From a bacterium (GTDB lineage: Bacteria > DRYD01): DNA of 64,000 nt. The notes under the pieces were generated by a model. That model was not told the DNA's origin, ran no database searches, and saw only the letters and a list, made by a program, of their open reading frames with translations. Position numbers and translations under genes: made by a program. Shown piece by piece: positions 39,868 to 49,228 of this stretch; positions within the stretch are counted from its first letter, which is position 1; each line of letters starts with the position of its first letter. Location of the stretch: the NCBI GenBank assembly GCA_030549815.1, contig JAUQQQ010000001.1, positions 135,846 through 199,845 on the forward strand. The letters run 5' to 3'.

Positions 39868-41042
39868 CTATCAATCTCTCCCAACACTATATCAAGGGTT
39901 CCTAATGTAACAATCATATCCTGAATTAATTGACCTTTAGAAACCTCTGGCAAAAGAGAAAGATTAGAAAAAGCAGCACTTCTATACTTTACTCTGTAAG
40001 GTTTATCATAACCATCAGAAACAACAAAAACACCGTATTCTCCTCTTGGAGATTCAGTCTTTACATAAACCTGCCCCGGTGGTACATCAACTCTCCATCC
40101 CACTCTTATATCTATATGAGGTTGAGTCCTAACAAAAGGATCTTCCAAAATCTTAACAACTTGCTCAAGTATCTTAATCGTCTCTTCTATTTCCTTCATC
40201 CTAACTAAATACCTTGCCATGTTATCTCCAGCAGTTTCAACCGGTATTTCAAAATCAAGCTCATCGTAAATAAGATAAGGTTCAGCTCTTCTTAGATCCC
40301 ACCTAACACCTGAAGCTCTCAAAACTGGTCCCGACGCACCATAACTTATCGCTAAATCCTGAGGAATATACCCAACATCCTCCATCCTACTAACAAATAT
40401 AGGATTTTCTGTTAAAATACCATGCAAATCCGGCAATTTCCTCTTCAATAAAACTAAAAAATCCCTAACATCGTTTAGAACACTATCAGCAATATCATAA
40501 GCAACCCCTGTCGGCCTAATATAATGCAAAGTCAATCTTGCACCAACCAATTTTTCAAATATGGAAAGAACATATTCTCTTAATTCGAAAGCCCAAAGAA
40601 AAGGAGTAACAGCACCCGCATCAAGAGCAATTAACCCATACCACAAAAGATGACTTGCTAATCTGTTTAATTCAACAGCCAAAACCCTTAACGCTTGAGC
40701 TTTACGAGAAGGAACCACACCCAAAAGCTCATCAACAGCTAAACAAATCGGTAAATTCATATTCATCGCGGAAATATAATCCTGCCTATCAGTTATATGA
40801 ACCCCCTGCACATAAGTCAAGCTTTCAGCAATTCTTTCCATACTTCTGTGTAAATAACCAATAACAGGTTTCAATTCAAGTATAACTTCTCCATCAAGCT
40901 TAACCAAAAGTTGCAATATTCCGTGTGTTGATGGGTGCTGCGGCCCCATCGCAACCCACATCTCTTTTATCTCTATACCATCCTCTAATGCTATCGTATC
41001 CTCTCTATTTATCCAAAAAGATAAACTTTTTTCCTCAATCAT
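39864..41042 (-). CDS. nuoD: NADH-quinone oxidoreductase subunit D
   Basis: A 392-residue 49-kDa-type subunit. GPQHPSTHG near residue 33, the SMERIAE block, HITDRQDYIS, and the C-terminal EIPVETAGDNMARYLVRM and LGTLDIVLGEIDR are all present. The four cysteines that bind nickel in hydrogenases are absent, so this is a complex I-type subunit at the quinone site. No nuoC or other nuo gene flanks it; acylphosphatase overlaps its end and the next gene upstream is a CDP-alcohol phosphatidyltransferase. The separation from the usual cluster is unusual. Confidence 0.93.
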   Translation of the reverse strand: MIEEKSLSFWINREDTIALEDGIEIKEMWVAMGPQHPSTHGILQLLVKLDGEVILELKPVIGYLHRSMERIAESLTYVQGVHITDRQDYISAMNMNLPICLAVDELLGVVPSRKAQALRVLAVELNRLASHLLWYGLIALDAGAVTPFLWAFELREYVLSIFEKLVGARLTLHYIRPTGVAYDIADSVLNDVRDFLVLLKRKLPDLHGILTENPIFVSRMEDVGYIPQDLAISYGASGPVLRASGVRWDLRRAEPYLIYDELDFEIPVETAGDNMARYLVRMKEIEETIKILEQVVKILEDPFVRTQPHIDIRVGWRVDVPPGQVYVKTESPRGEYGVFVVSDGYDKPYRVKYRSAAFSNLSLLPEVSKGQLIQDMIVTLGTLDIVLGEIDR

Positions 41043-41138
41043 GGTCCTTAACTCTCCTTCATCTTATTTCCTATTGATTTAGTTCAATAAAAATATCCTC
41101 ACATCCTTTTCTAAACAAAATAATCTTTCATAAATCGC

Positions 41139-41924
41139 TTATCTAAACAAGCGATAAATAATCAACATAATAATAATGAAAGCACAAAAGAAAGGTAAAT
41201 AAAGGTAAAATTTTTCAAGACCAAAAAGGGTAAAAACACCCAAAACAAAAAGTTGAGTGCTAAGCCCCATATTCGCAGTAAAATACAAATATTCCCTCTT
41301 CCAAAAATCATCTTTCCTCCCCTTCTTTACCCAAAGAAACTTCTCAAAGACAATTATTAAATAATCCTGGTAACCAAGTAGAAAATCATATAAAAGTTTA
41401 AAAAATCTCTCCAAAGCATTTAATTTTTGGTATTTTTGTTCAATCCCTAAACCTTTATATAATCTCTCCAAATTGAAATCATAAGACAAAACCCACGTCA
41501 ATACATAAAAACTTATTAAACAAAGGATAATTTCGTTATGCTTCAATCCAATAGATAAAAAAATAGCTAAATTACCCAAATAATCCATGATAGTATCCAA
41601 GTATCTTCCTAAAATAGACTGAATTTCTTTATACCTAGCCAATTGACCATCCAAATTATCTAAAACAGTTTTAAATTGTAATAAAACAAAAACTAAAAAA
41701 TTCTCAAAATAACTGTTAGAATAAAAGAGAATAAATGCTGAAATTATAACGATAAGCGTATGAAAAATAACAATCCATTCAGGTTTTATAGAAAGATCTT
41801 TGATATAAATGAGCAAGAAATGAGCGAGTGGACGAAATATTTGAATGTTAATAATCTCCTCAACAGGTCTTATCTTTACAGATTTTCTAAAAATCTGATC
41901 CCTTTCAACATATTTTAACAACAT
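41139..41924 (-). CDS. CDP-alcohol phosphatidyltransferase family membrane protein
   Basis: A 261-residue membrane protein. The CDP-alcohol phosphatidyltransferase signature is visible as DNLDGQLARYKEIQSILGRYLDTIMD near residue 90, split by segments DGQLAR, G and D...D. About six hydrophobic segments surround it. It transfers a phosphoalcohol from a CDP-lipid, the product type of CdsA, to an acceptor. The acceptor is unknown; the sequence is not close enough to PgsA or PssA for me to choose. Confidence 0.83.
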   Translation of the reverse strand: MLLKYVERDQIFRKSVKIRPVEEIINIQIFRPLAHFLLIYIKDLSIKPEWIVIFHTLIVIISAFILFYSNSYFENFLVFVLLQFKTVLDNLDGQLARYKEIQSILGRYLDTIMDYLGNLAIFLSIGLKHNEIILCLISFYVLTWVLSYDFNLERLYKGLGIEQKYQKLNALERFFKLLYDFLLGYQDYLIIVFEKFLWVKKGRKDDFWKREYLYFTANMGLSTQLFVLGVFTLFGLEKFYLYLPFFCAFIIIMLIIYRLFR

Positions 41925-42043
41925 TAATCTTCAACGTCTTCTTACTTTTTTAAGAATGATCTCTTAATCATTCTATTATTAGGTATAGGGATTTGGTAGT
42001 GGGGCTTTTTGCTGAAACCAGTTAAAAACCAGTTGAAAGCTAT

Positions 42044-42532
42044 TTAAATTAAATTATGGGCGATGGCCATAGAAATGGAACTCAAGGTCTTCGCATCCTT
42101 TATTTCGTTATTACGCACTAAATCAAAGAACTCACTTTTGGAGAAAAATTTCACTTCTGAAATTTCATCTAATTGCTGCGGTTTTAAATCTTGATTTTCT
42201 TCCAACTTATAAAAAAAGATATGAATTATTTCATTTGAAAAACCAGGAGTAGTATAAATTTTACCCAAATAAATCAATTTAGATTCATTCAAATTTATTC
42301 CGGTTTCTTCAAAAACCTCTCTAAGGACAGTAGATTTTGGGTTCTCATCAGATTTATCTATCTTACCTGCAGGAATTTCCCACGTATATTCTTTTAATGC
42401 TTTTCTATATTGTCTTACCAAGAGTATTTTATTATCAAAATATATAATGCAAGCACTTGCTCCAGGATGCTCAACTAATTCATAACCTTCTTCAACTTTC
42501 AACTTAAGCAAGTTCCCGTCAAAAATATACAT
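42044..42532 (-). CDS. Nudix hydrolase, ADP-ribose pyrophosphatase type
   Basis: A protein of 162 residues from the ATG at 42532, chosen because GGGAGG lies five bases upstream; the longer frame from 42592 lacks such a site. The Nudix box is seen as GKIDKSDENP then REVFEETGI near residues 75-97. LVRQYRKALKEYTWEIPAG precedes it, typical of ADP-ribose/ADP-sugar pyrophosphatases. It would clean up ADP-ribose or related nucleotides. The gene is monocistronic in appearance and divergent from the 598-residue gene. Confidence 0.88.
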   Translation of the reverse strand: MYIFDGNLLKLKVEEGYELVEHPGASACIIYFDNKILLVRQYRKALKEYTWEIPAGKIDKSDENPKSTVLREVFEETGINLNESKLIYLGKIYTTPGFSNEIIHIFFYKLEENQDLKPQQLDEISEVKFFSKSEFFDLVRNNEIKDAKTLSSISMAIAHNLI

Positions 42533-42694
42533 AAAAACCTCCCTCTTTTTAAATTTATCCCTTTTTCTATAGATTTTCATCTTTCCTTTCACTTTCCTTC
42601 ATTTAATTTTAATTTCTCTTTTTTACATTTTTTTTACATAACAAGAAAGGTAGGATAAAAAAAAATAATTAAATTTTATAGGAGGGAGTTAAGA

Positions 42695-44491
42695 ATGGAA
42701 AAAAAAATAGATTCTAAAACACTTTTCAACTTTTACCTAAAATCCCAGAATAATCTTTTCATCATCCCACACGAAATATCTACCAAATTTAGCGATACTG
42801 TAAACCTATCCAACAAATTAAATACCTATTCCTCTGAAGACTATTATTCACCTTTAATAGGAACATTTAGTCAATATTTAATCCCAGATTTTGAGTATCT
42901 CTTAGCGGCAGGTTTATACTTTTCATTAGCATCAAATGGTAACGTTATTTTCGATAATAAATATTTACAAAAAATAAATGAATTAATGACCAAAAAAAAT
43001 GACCCACTAAAAGAATTCATTTTTGGACCAAATAATCAAATAATGACAAATCAACTAATCAGCAATTTCTCTACACCAATACCAACAAAAGTATTCGAAT
43101 TCTTAGGTGATAATTTTGTTGGCCAAGCAGCATGGGTAGCAAAAGCTGAACAATTACCCGACCAAAAAACATTAGTAAATCTATTCTTAGAAACTAAAAA
43201 TCTACTGACAATCATTAATAATAAACCCTTTATTGATACATTCTTGCTAAAAGAACTAAATGATTTTCTGTTGAAATTCTCTCAATCTTTTTCGAATTTT
43301 CCAGAAATAAACGAATTCGTTAATTACTTTTTGCAAAATAATTTCCTAAACAACAATATAGATAACTGGAAAAAAATCTTAGAATCAATTAGTAGTGTTT
43401 TAGCAACAATAAATGAATTCATAAAACCAATGCCCATTAACTCAAAACAAGAAGCGGATAAAACATTAAAGATGTTACATCTTCTGAATCTTTCTCAAAA
43501 AGACCCCAACAATTTTTACTTGTTCCTAATGAATAACCAAGATAATGACTTAAAGAACTTGATAGAGGAAATGGTAATGGAAGGTTACAAGCATAACGTA
43601 GATAAAAACGAGTTAATAAAAAGCATATCTCAAAATCTTTATAACACATATGTAGGAATATTATCATCATATTTAAAAAAAGCAATAAAAACAGGAGATT
43701 TAAAAAATGGGGACTGCTTCTTCTTTCTACAAATCTATTCCCTTAGCTCCATTTTATTAGATTTGATAAATCAAAATAAAATGAATACCATTGAATACAA
43801 CAATACAAAACAACAATTAAAAACTTTGTTAATAATGAAACAATACAATAATGAATTAATAAATTCACTTGATAACCCTGATAAAAATGTTGTTATTTCA
43901 ACATTAGAAGTTATACGAAGAATGGGACAAAAGGTTTCGCCATGGGTTATCCAAAAAAGCCCTGACATGCCAAAAGACAGAACATTTTGGATACGATTAA
44001 ACCTGTGGTCCAAAATATATAACTCCTTAGACAAAAATGACCCTAACTACAAACAAAATAAACAATACATGCTTAGCAAACTAAGGAATATAATTTTATC
44101 TTATCCAGATACCACAAAGTTTTCAATGTTCATCAATAATATCCAAATGAACGATAAAAATTTTGATTCATTTGCTAAGAATTTGGATACACTTTTAAAT
44201 ACCATCGCAGGATTCCCAGTAGCTACAACATACGAAAACCCAGATTTCGTTTACTCACAAATTATAAGGCTTAATTTCCTAAAAAACCAACAAGATAACA
44301 AAAACCAATTCATTAAAAATGAAATACACACCGAATTAATAACAAAGATAATGACCAGAGATAATATAACAAATCGCGTAATTTTAGATTTCAATGATTA
44401 CAAAATGAATCTAAAAAACACAAACAACATTGAAAATTCCTTATACACAGTTTTGAGCACATTTTACGGTGCCGTTACATATTACTTATAA
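42695..44491 (+). CDS. Unknown 598-residue protein
   Basis: This is a lone plus-strand gene in a minus-strand region. It is Asn- and Lys-rich, apparently all-helical, without signal peptide or membrane segments. I do not recognise any domain; segments such as LLAAGLYFSLA and FLGDNFVGQAAWVAKAEQLPD near residues 70-155 are the most conserved-looking. It has a strong GGAGGG ribosome site. Its stop is five bases from the end of the convergent acyl-ACP-reductase-like gene, with no terminator between. Confidence 0.65.
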   Translation: MEKKIDSKTLFNFYLKSQNNLFIIPHEISTKFSDTVNLSNKLNTYSSEDYYSPLIGTFSQYLIPDFEYLLAAGLYFSLASNGNVIFDNKYLQKINELMTKKNDPLKEFIFGPNNQIMTNQLISNFSTPIPTKVFEFLGDNFVGQAAWVAKAEQLPDQKTLVNLFLETKNLLTIINNKPFIDTFLLKELNDFLLKFSQSFSNFPEINEFVNYFLQNNFLNNNIDNWKKILESISSVLATINEFIKPMPINSKQEADKTLKMLHLLNLSQKDPNNFYLFLMNNQDNDLKNLIEEMVMEGYKHNVDKNELIKSISQNLYNTYVGILSSYLKKAIKTGDLKNGDCFFFLQIYSLSSILLDLINQNKMNTIEYNNTKQQLKTLLIMKQYNNELINSLDNPDKNVVISTLEVIRRMGQKVSPWVIQKSPDMPKDRTFWIRLNLWSKIYNSLDKNDPNYKQNKQYMLSKLRNIILSYPDTTKFSMFINNIQMNDKNFDSFAKNLDTLLNTIAGFPVATTYENPDFVYSQIIRLNFLKNQQDNKNQFIKNEIHTELITKIMTRDNITNRVILDFNDYKMNLKNTNNIENSLYTVLSTFYGAVTYYL

Positions 44492-44496
44492 TAGAT

Positions 44497-45543
44497 TCAT
44501 CGAGGAGTAAAATTAATTTCCCTTTTTTTCACTTTAAAACCATGCTTCTTTGCCAAAATAGAAATATCCCTTATTTTATTTTCATCAATGTTCCTGCCAA
44601 TGCTATAGTTTTCATATCTTTCCTCAGCAGTTAAGATGATAGTTTCAGCCATACATGCTAACACATTGTTTTCAGGAAAACCAATTATATCATTCCACGA
44701 TAAATCATTAAACAATTTTTTAAATATAGGTTCAGAAGGAAGTTCAATAATTCCTCCCTCTATAACTAACACATCTTTTCTTTTCTCAAATACTTCTATC
44801 GATGTATTATGAGGCATAGAAATATCGCAAACTATAGAATTAGGCTTTAAATAATCAGGAAATATTATATGGGTAGGATTAGAAGTAGCAGTTATAACTA
44901 TATCAGATTTTAAACAAGATTCTTTTATATCAGTAGATATGACTAAATTATCAGATTTGATCTCATTTTTCAAAGCCATTAATCTTGATTTATTTCGTGC
45001 CACAGCAAAGATTTTATTAAAATCTTTATATATTAGCTTAGTTATTGCTTTACCAATAGCACCAGTAGCTCCAACAATACTAACATTTAACTTTTTCTTA
45101 TTTAAATTCCTTTCAAAAATAACCATATCAAGGACTTCCAAAGAAGAAGCAACAGTATAAGAAGCACCAGATGTAAAATTAAGTATCCCGTCAAAGTTTT
45201 TAACTAAATTCATACCAGCTTTACCAACGATAGAAGTAAAAGCTCCAAGGCCAACAATTTTTGCACCAAACCTAATGGCAAGCTTACTACCCTTAATCAA
45301 CTTATTCATCGCTAATTTTTCATCTTCAAGAAACTGGTTTGAAAACAAAGGAATAACAATAAACATTCCAAAAACTTTTTCTTTCGTAGCAGTTTCTATT
45401 TCCATTTCAACCGCAACAAAAGGTTCGATAAACTTAATTACACTTTGGATAAATTCTTCGCTTTTTCCCTTAATCTGTGGAACAACACGATACAAATCTT
45501 CAAAGTTGAGCGGGTGGATAAAAAAAGCAAAAGGACCTTTCAT
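44497..45543 (-). CDS. Acyl-ACP reductase-like protein (cyanobacterial AAR family)
   Basis: A 348-residue protein that matches the layout of cyanobacterial long-chain acyl-ACP reductase: FIHPLNFEDLYRV at the start, KIVGLGAFTSIVGKAG, the GASYTVA block, the nucleotide loop GATGAIGKA near residue 165, ARNKSRL, VIEGGIIELP, and ACMAETIILTAEERYENYSIGRN with the presumed catalytic Cys in LACMAET. Known members reduce acyl-ACP to fatty aldehyde with NADPH. No aldehyde decarbonylase gene is nearby. The gene before it encodes an SRPBCC lipid-binding-type protein six bases upstream. Confidence 0.78.
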   Translation of the reverse strand: MKGPFAFFIHPLNFEDLYRVVPQIKGKSEEFIQSVIKFIEPFVAVEMEIETATKEKVFGMFIVIPLFSNQFLEDEKLAMNKLIKGSKLAIRFGAKIVGLGAFTSIVGKAGMNLVKNFDGILNFTSGASYTVASSLEVLDMVIFERNLNKKKLNVSIVGATGAIGKAITKLIYKDFNKIFAVARNKSRLMALKNEIKSDNLVISTDIKESCLKSDIVITATSNPTHIIFPDYLKPNSIVCDISMPHNTSIEVFEKRKDVLVIEGGIIELPSEPIFKKLFNDLSWNDIIGFPENNVLACMAETIILTAEERYENYSIGRNIDENKIRDISILAKKHGFKVKKREINFTPR

Positions 45544-45549
45544 AATAAA

Positions 45550-46002
45550 TTACCTACTTTCATTATATAACTTTTCAGATCTTTCTTTAATAGCTTTCAA
45601 CATAGACTGGACATTTTTCTTGACTTTAAACCTTATCGTCGGCATAATAAGATTAGCTAACATAGGAATATTAACATCAAAATCAAGATACAAACTAAGC
45701 TTAGATTTATCATTGGATAAAGAATTAACTTTCCAATATCCCTCGAATTTATCAACATCCCCCTTTATAAGTTTATATTCAACAGACAAATCCTCTGGAT
45801 TGAAAACCTCCAATTCTTCCCATTTAAACATAATACCATCTATGTTAGCTTCCCAATAGGTTTGCTGTTGATTATCCTTTTTATCCAATATTTTTATTAC
45901 TTTAACATCAGGGATAAATTCCGGGAATTTTTCAGTTTGACTTGCAACGTTATATACAACCTCGGCAGGAGCATTAATCTCAATTTCCTCTTTAACCACC
46001 AT
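45550..46002 (-). CDS. SRPBCC/START-type protein (Coq10/RatA-like)
   Basis: A 150-residue protein with the cyclase/Coq10 fold pattern: EIEINAPAEVVYNVASQTEKFPEFIPDVKVIKIL at the start, broken into INAPAEVVY and the FPEFIPD segment, then FEGYWKVN and a long C-terminal helix. Such domains bind hydrophobic ligands. It is six bases before the acyl-ACP-reductase-like gene, so both may act on the same acyl or aldehyde ligand; this is inference. Confidence 0.8.
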   Translation of the reverse strand: MVVKEEIEINAPAEVVYNVASQTEKFPEFIPDVKVIKILDKKDNQQQTYWEANIDGIMFKWEELEVFNPEDLSVEYKLIKGDVDKFEGYWKVNSLSNDKSKLSLYLDFDVNIPMLANLIMPTIRFKVKKNVQSMLKAIKERSEKLYNESR

Positions 46003-46023
46003 ACCTTTCCCACCTACCTATCT

Positions 46024-46653
46024 TTATAAAGTATATTTTATATTTTTTCTCTTCAATTCCTTTACAAAATTCTCAAAAAATAAGGTTATATCTGAAATAA
46101 CTTTCATTTTCACAATATAGTTTTCGGTGGATCTCTCAATTTCAAATTTACTAAGTTTCATCTGCAAATTGTCAACCAAATTTCTAACAAAAACAATATC
46201 ATCCTCTTCATTCAAAAATAAAGTAATATCAAAAGATATATATTTCCCTGTAATCTTTGATTCAAAAAATCTAAAAATATTGACAACAAAGAAAACAACC
46301 AAAGTTGATACTATTGCGTGATACATCATTCCTGTTCCTATAAGTATTCCAATAGCAGAGGCCACCCATAAAGTAGCAGCAGTAGTTAAACCAATTACTT
46401 TTAATTCACTCCTCAGTATAACTCCAGCTCCCAAAAAACCTATACCACTAACTATTTGGGCAGCGACTCTCGAATCATCAGCAGAATTAAAACCTCTGAC
46501 AGATACGAAAGTAAAAATGGCACTTCCCAAAACAACTAAACTTACTGTTTTCAACCCTGCAGGCTTATTGTGTATTTCTCTTTCAAACCCTATAATAAAC
46601 CCACATAAGACGGAAATGAGTATAATATAGAAAAAATCTAAAACATCATGCAT
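46024..46653 (-). CDS. MgtC/SapB family membrane protein
   Basis: A protein of 209 residues from the ATG at 46653 (a TTG at 46668 is in frame). Four to five hydrophobic segments and the family motifs GFEREIHNKPAGLKT, ARV-like SRVAAQIVSGIGFLGAGVILR and TTAATLWVASAIG are clear. A soluble C-terminal ACT-like domain of about 80 residues follows. MgtC relatives affect magnesium homeostasis and ATP synthase in some bacteria. It overlaps tpiA by eight bases. Confidence 0.88.
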   Translation of the reverse strand: MHDVLDFFYIILISVLCGFIIGFEREIHNKPAGLKTVSLVVLGSAIFTFVSVRGFNSADDSRVAAQIVSGIGFLGAGVILRSELKVIGLTTAATLWVASAIGILIGTGMMYHAIVSTLVVFFVVNIFRFFESKITGKYISFDITLFLNEEDDIVFVRNLVDNLQMKLSKFEIERSTENYIVKMKVISDITLFFENFVKELKRKNIKYTL

Positions 46654-47383
46654 TGATAAAATTATCAATTATTTGTATAAACCCGTCAGGTTTCCAACTT
46701 GCAGAGCCAATCAAAGCTCCATTCATAGTTGTCTCTTGTTTTATTTTTTTAACAAACTCCTTATCAACACTACCACCATAAAGCAAAGTAAGATTATCTA
46801 TATTAAAGTTGTCTTTAAAAATTTTTCTTATGAAATTTTCTGCATCAATAAGATCGGGTATTTCTATCGGCACTCCCGTACCTATGGCCCATACTGGTTC
46901 GTAAGCCACGATTAACAAATCAAACCTCTCAAAATCTTTCAAACCATTAACTATTTGATTAAATAAAACTTCCTTAGTTTTTCCTTCTTTTCTCTCCTCT
47001 AATTTTTCTCCAATACAAAAAATTATTTCCATAGAATTTTCTTGCAAGCTAAGGATCTTTTTATTTATAATATCATCATTTTCGCCAAATATGTGCCTTC
47101 TTTCTGAGTGCCCAACTATACACCCTTTGCAATTAACAGATTTTAGCATTGAAACAGTAACTTCTCCCGTAAAAGCCCCCTGCTTAACATGAGAAACATT
47201 CTGAGCAAAAACATCTACAATTCCATATGAACTCAGATAATGAACATAAACATAAGGTACAGCAGCAATTATTCTAACTTCATTTCTAACTTCATTATAT
47301 TTACTACCTATACTTTCAAACCAAATTTTGGCCTCTTCAAAAGTAAAATTAGCTTTCCAATTTGAAGCTAAAATGTACTTCAT
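46646..47383 (-). CDS. tpiA: Triosephosphate isomerase
   Basis: A 245-residue enzyme. SNWKAN (residues 7-12) holds the catalytic lysine, GHSERR the electrophilic histidine, and VAYEPVWAIGTG the catalytic glutamate. LLYGGSV marks the phosphate loop. The length is normal. It interconverts dihydroxyacetone phosphate and glyceraldehyde 3-phosphate, the latter also produced by phosphoketolase. The ATG overlaps the stop of the oxidoreductase beta subunit (TAATG). Confidence 0.96.
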   Translation of the reverse strand: MKYILASNWKANFTFEEAKIWFESIGSKYNEVRNEVRIIAAVPYVYVHYLSSYGIVDVFAQNVSHVKQGAFTGEVTVSMLKSVNCKGCIVGHSERRHIFGENDDIINKKILSLQENSMEIIFCIGEKLEERKEGKTKEVLFNQIVNGLKDFERFDLLIVAYEPVWAIGTGVPIEIPDLIDAENFIRKIFKDNFNIDNLTLLYGGSVDKEFVKKIKQETTMNGALIGSASWKPDGFIQIIDNFINA

Positions 47384-48222
47384 TATGAATAATTTTTTAA
47401 TAATTTCTTTATTTTTTCTTTTTGGTATAACTCTGATTTAAGAGGAACAATATCCTTAAGAAGGTAACTTTCAAAAGAAGGTTTTTCAACTTTATAAAAA
47501 ACTCCTACATAATATTCGTAGGAAGTAGAATTGTAAACAGCTTTAGCCAAATCAGTTAAATACTGTTCATTCAACTGTTTAATTTTATTTCTAAAAGTTT
47601 TCACATCTTCGCTTCTGTAATAAGTTATACAAGGCGAAAGAATGTTAACAAAAGAAAATCCTTTATGATTAATAGCTTCTTTTATTACTTGGAATGTATG
47701 GTTTATATCGAGAGCGAAGGTTTGAGCAACAAAAGTAGCCCCCGATATAAGAGCCAAACTAATTGGATTAACAGGCTCATCCAAATTACCATAAGGAGTA
47801 GTAGATGTTACAAGATTGTGTGGAGAAGTTGGAGAAACCTGCCCTTTAGTTAATCCATAAACAAAGTTATCAAACATGATTACTGTTAAATCGATATTTT
47901 TTCTTGCAGTGTGTATAAAATTTGTTCCACCAATAGATAAGAGATCTCCGTCTCCACTAACAACAACAACATTCATCTTAGGATTCGCCAATTTAAACCC
48001 AAGAGCAACAGGTAACGGCCTTCCATGCAAAGTATGTATTGTATACAAATCTACATAACTTGTTATTCTGCCGGTACAGCCAATACCCCCAACAAGCACA
48101 AGATTAGTTTCATCAAATCCAAGATCTAAGAATGTCTTATATATTGCCTGTAAATCTGCAAAATATGTGCATCCGGGGCACCATTGCGGCTTTATCTCTG
48201 TCTGCAATCCTTTTATACTCAC
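47383..48222 (-). CDS. Solitary 2-oxoacid:ferredoxin oxidoreductase beta subunit
   Basis: A protein of 279 residues from a GTG at 48222, which I prefer because GGAGGGG stands seven bases upstream; the frame extends to 48255. PQWCPGCTYF, GGIGCTGR and the TPP site GDGDLLSIGGTNFIHTARKN are intact, as in korB at 8010-8966. No alpha or gamma gene is next to it: mraY precedes it and tpiA follows. It may pair with an alpha subunit encoded elsewhere or share KorA. Confidence 0.88.
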   Translation of the reverse strand: MSIKGLQTEIKPQWCPGCTYFADLQAIYKTFLDLGFDETNLVLVGGIGCTGRITSYVDLYTIHTLHGRPLPVALGFKLANPKMNVVVVSGDGDLLSIGGTNFIHTARKNIDLTVIMFDNFVYGLTKGQVSPTSPHNLVTSTTPYGNLDEPVNPISLALISGATFVAQTFALDINHTFQVIKEAINHKGFSFVNILSPCITYYRSEDVKTFRNKIKQLNEQYLTDLAKAVYNSTSYEYYVGVFYKVEKPSFESYLLKDIVPLKSELYQKEKIKKLLKNYS

Positions 48223-48235
48223 CCAAAACCCCTCC

Positions 48236-49228
48236 TTACATAAATTTAAACACAAAAAAGAATAATCCTACCAAAATAAACACAAAATTTAAAAGATTAA
48301 ATCTTAAAAGTATGTTTTTTTCATCATATCCCAAAAGTTCAAAATGATGATGAAGAGGAGTTATCGTAAACAATCTTCTACCCTTTGTTATCTTAAAATA
48401 CAGAACTTGTAATATCACGGATAAAGTAACAAGAAAATAAATATACCCGAAAAAGAATAAATATACTTCAGTTTTAGAAATAATAGAAAAATAGACAAAA
48501 AGAGATCCAATAGCCATCGATCCACTATCTCCCATAAAAACAGATGCCTTCGGAAAGTTAAAAAACAAAAACACCACCAAAAATCCAATAATAGCAACAA
48601 TAAAAATAACCACGTTATATAATCCCATTAAACTAAAAACAACAATATAAGCCAAAAAAGTAAAAATAGAAAGAGAAGCCAACAATCCATCCAAGCCATC
48701 AGTTAGGTTAGTAGCATTACTAACACCAGATATTAAAAAAAACAAAAATAAAAAATAAAAATAACCTAAATCCAATACATTCCTATTAAACACCAATGAA
48801 GAAAAGTTTAAATTCATTGAATTAAAATAGTTATTATTGTAAACCATTGAGAAAAAAAATAAAGCGGTAATCACTAATTGCCAAAACAATTTCTCTCGAG
48901 CCTTTAAACCCAAATTTCTCTTATTTATTATTTTCATTAAATCATCATAAAACCCAATAAGAAAACATCCTAAAAATATAATGATAAATCCCACATAGAT
49001 TGGTAAAGGTTGAATAAAAAAGAGAATAATAGAAAAAATGAGGATAAATATTGAAAATATTATTCCTCCAGCCGTAGGAGTTCCCTCTTTTACTTTGTGA
49101 TGCTTAGGAGCATCTTCCCTAACATACTGCTTTATTTTACTTCCCAAAAATCTAATAAAAAACCTATAAGAGATGAAAGAAAGCGTCCAAAGAACAATAA
49201 TAACAAAAATCGTAAAATACCAACTCAA
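48236..49228 (-). CDS. mraY: Phospho-N-acetylmuramoyl-pentapeptide transferase
   Basis: A 330-residue membrane enzyme with about ten hydrophobic segments. GFYDDLMK, NLTDGLDGL, FMGDSGSMA and PLHHHFELLGYDE are all diagnostic of MraY. It makes lipid I in the cytoplasmic membrane for peptidoglycan synthesis. The start is a TTG overlapping the stop of the previous gene (TTGA). No other mur gene is adjacent, which is unusual since mraY normally lies in a division and cell wall cluster. Confidence 0.95.
   Translation of the reverse strand: MSWYFTIFVIIVLWTLSFISYRFFIRFLGSKIKQYVREDAPKHHKVKEGTPTAGGIIFSIFILIFSIILFFIQPLPIYVGFIIIFLGCFLIGFYDDLMKIINKRNLGLKAREKLFWQLVITALFFFSMVYNNNYFNSMNLNFSSLVFNRNVLDLGYFYFLFLFFLISGVSNATNLTDGLDGLLASLSIFTFLAYIVVFSLMGLYNVVIFIVAIIGFLVVFLFFNFPKASVFMGDSGSMAIGSLFVYFSIISKTEVYLFFFGYIYFLVTLSVILQVLYFKITKGRRLFTITPLHHHFELLGYDEKNILLRFNLLNFVFILVGLFFFVFKFM

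Noticed and set aside
39864-41042. NiFe hydrogenase large subunit
   Set aside because: The nickel-binding cysteine pairs are missing; the motifs match complex I NuoD.
45275-45859. 194-codon plus-strand frame opposite the SRPBCC and AAR-like genes
   Set aside because: It lies antisense to two genes with clear family motifs and has no motif of its own.
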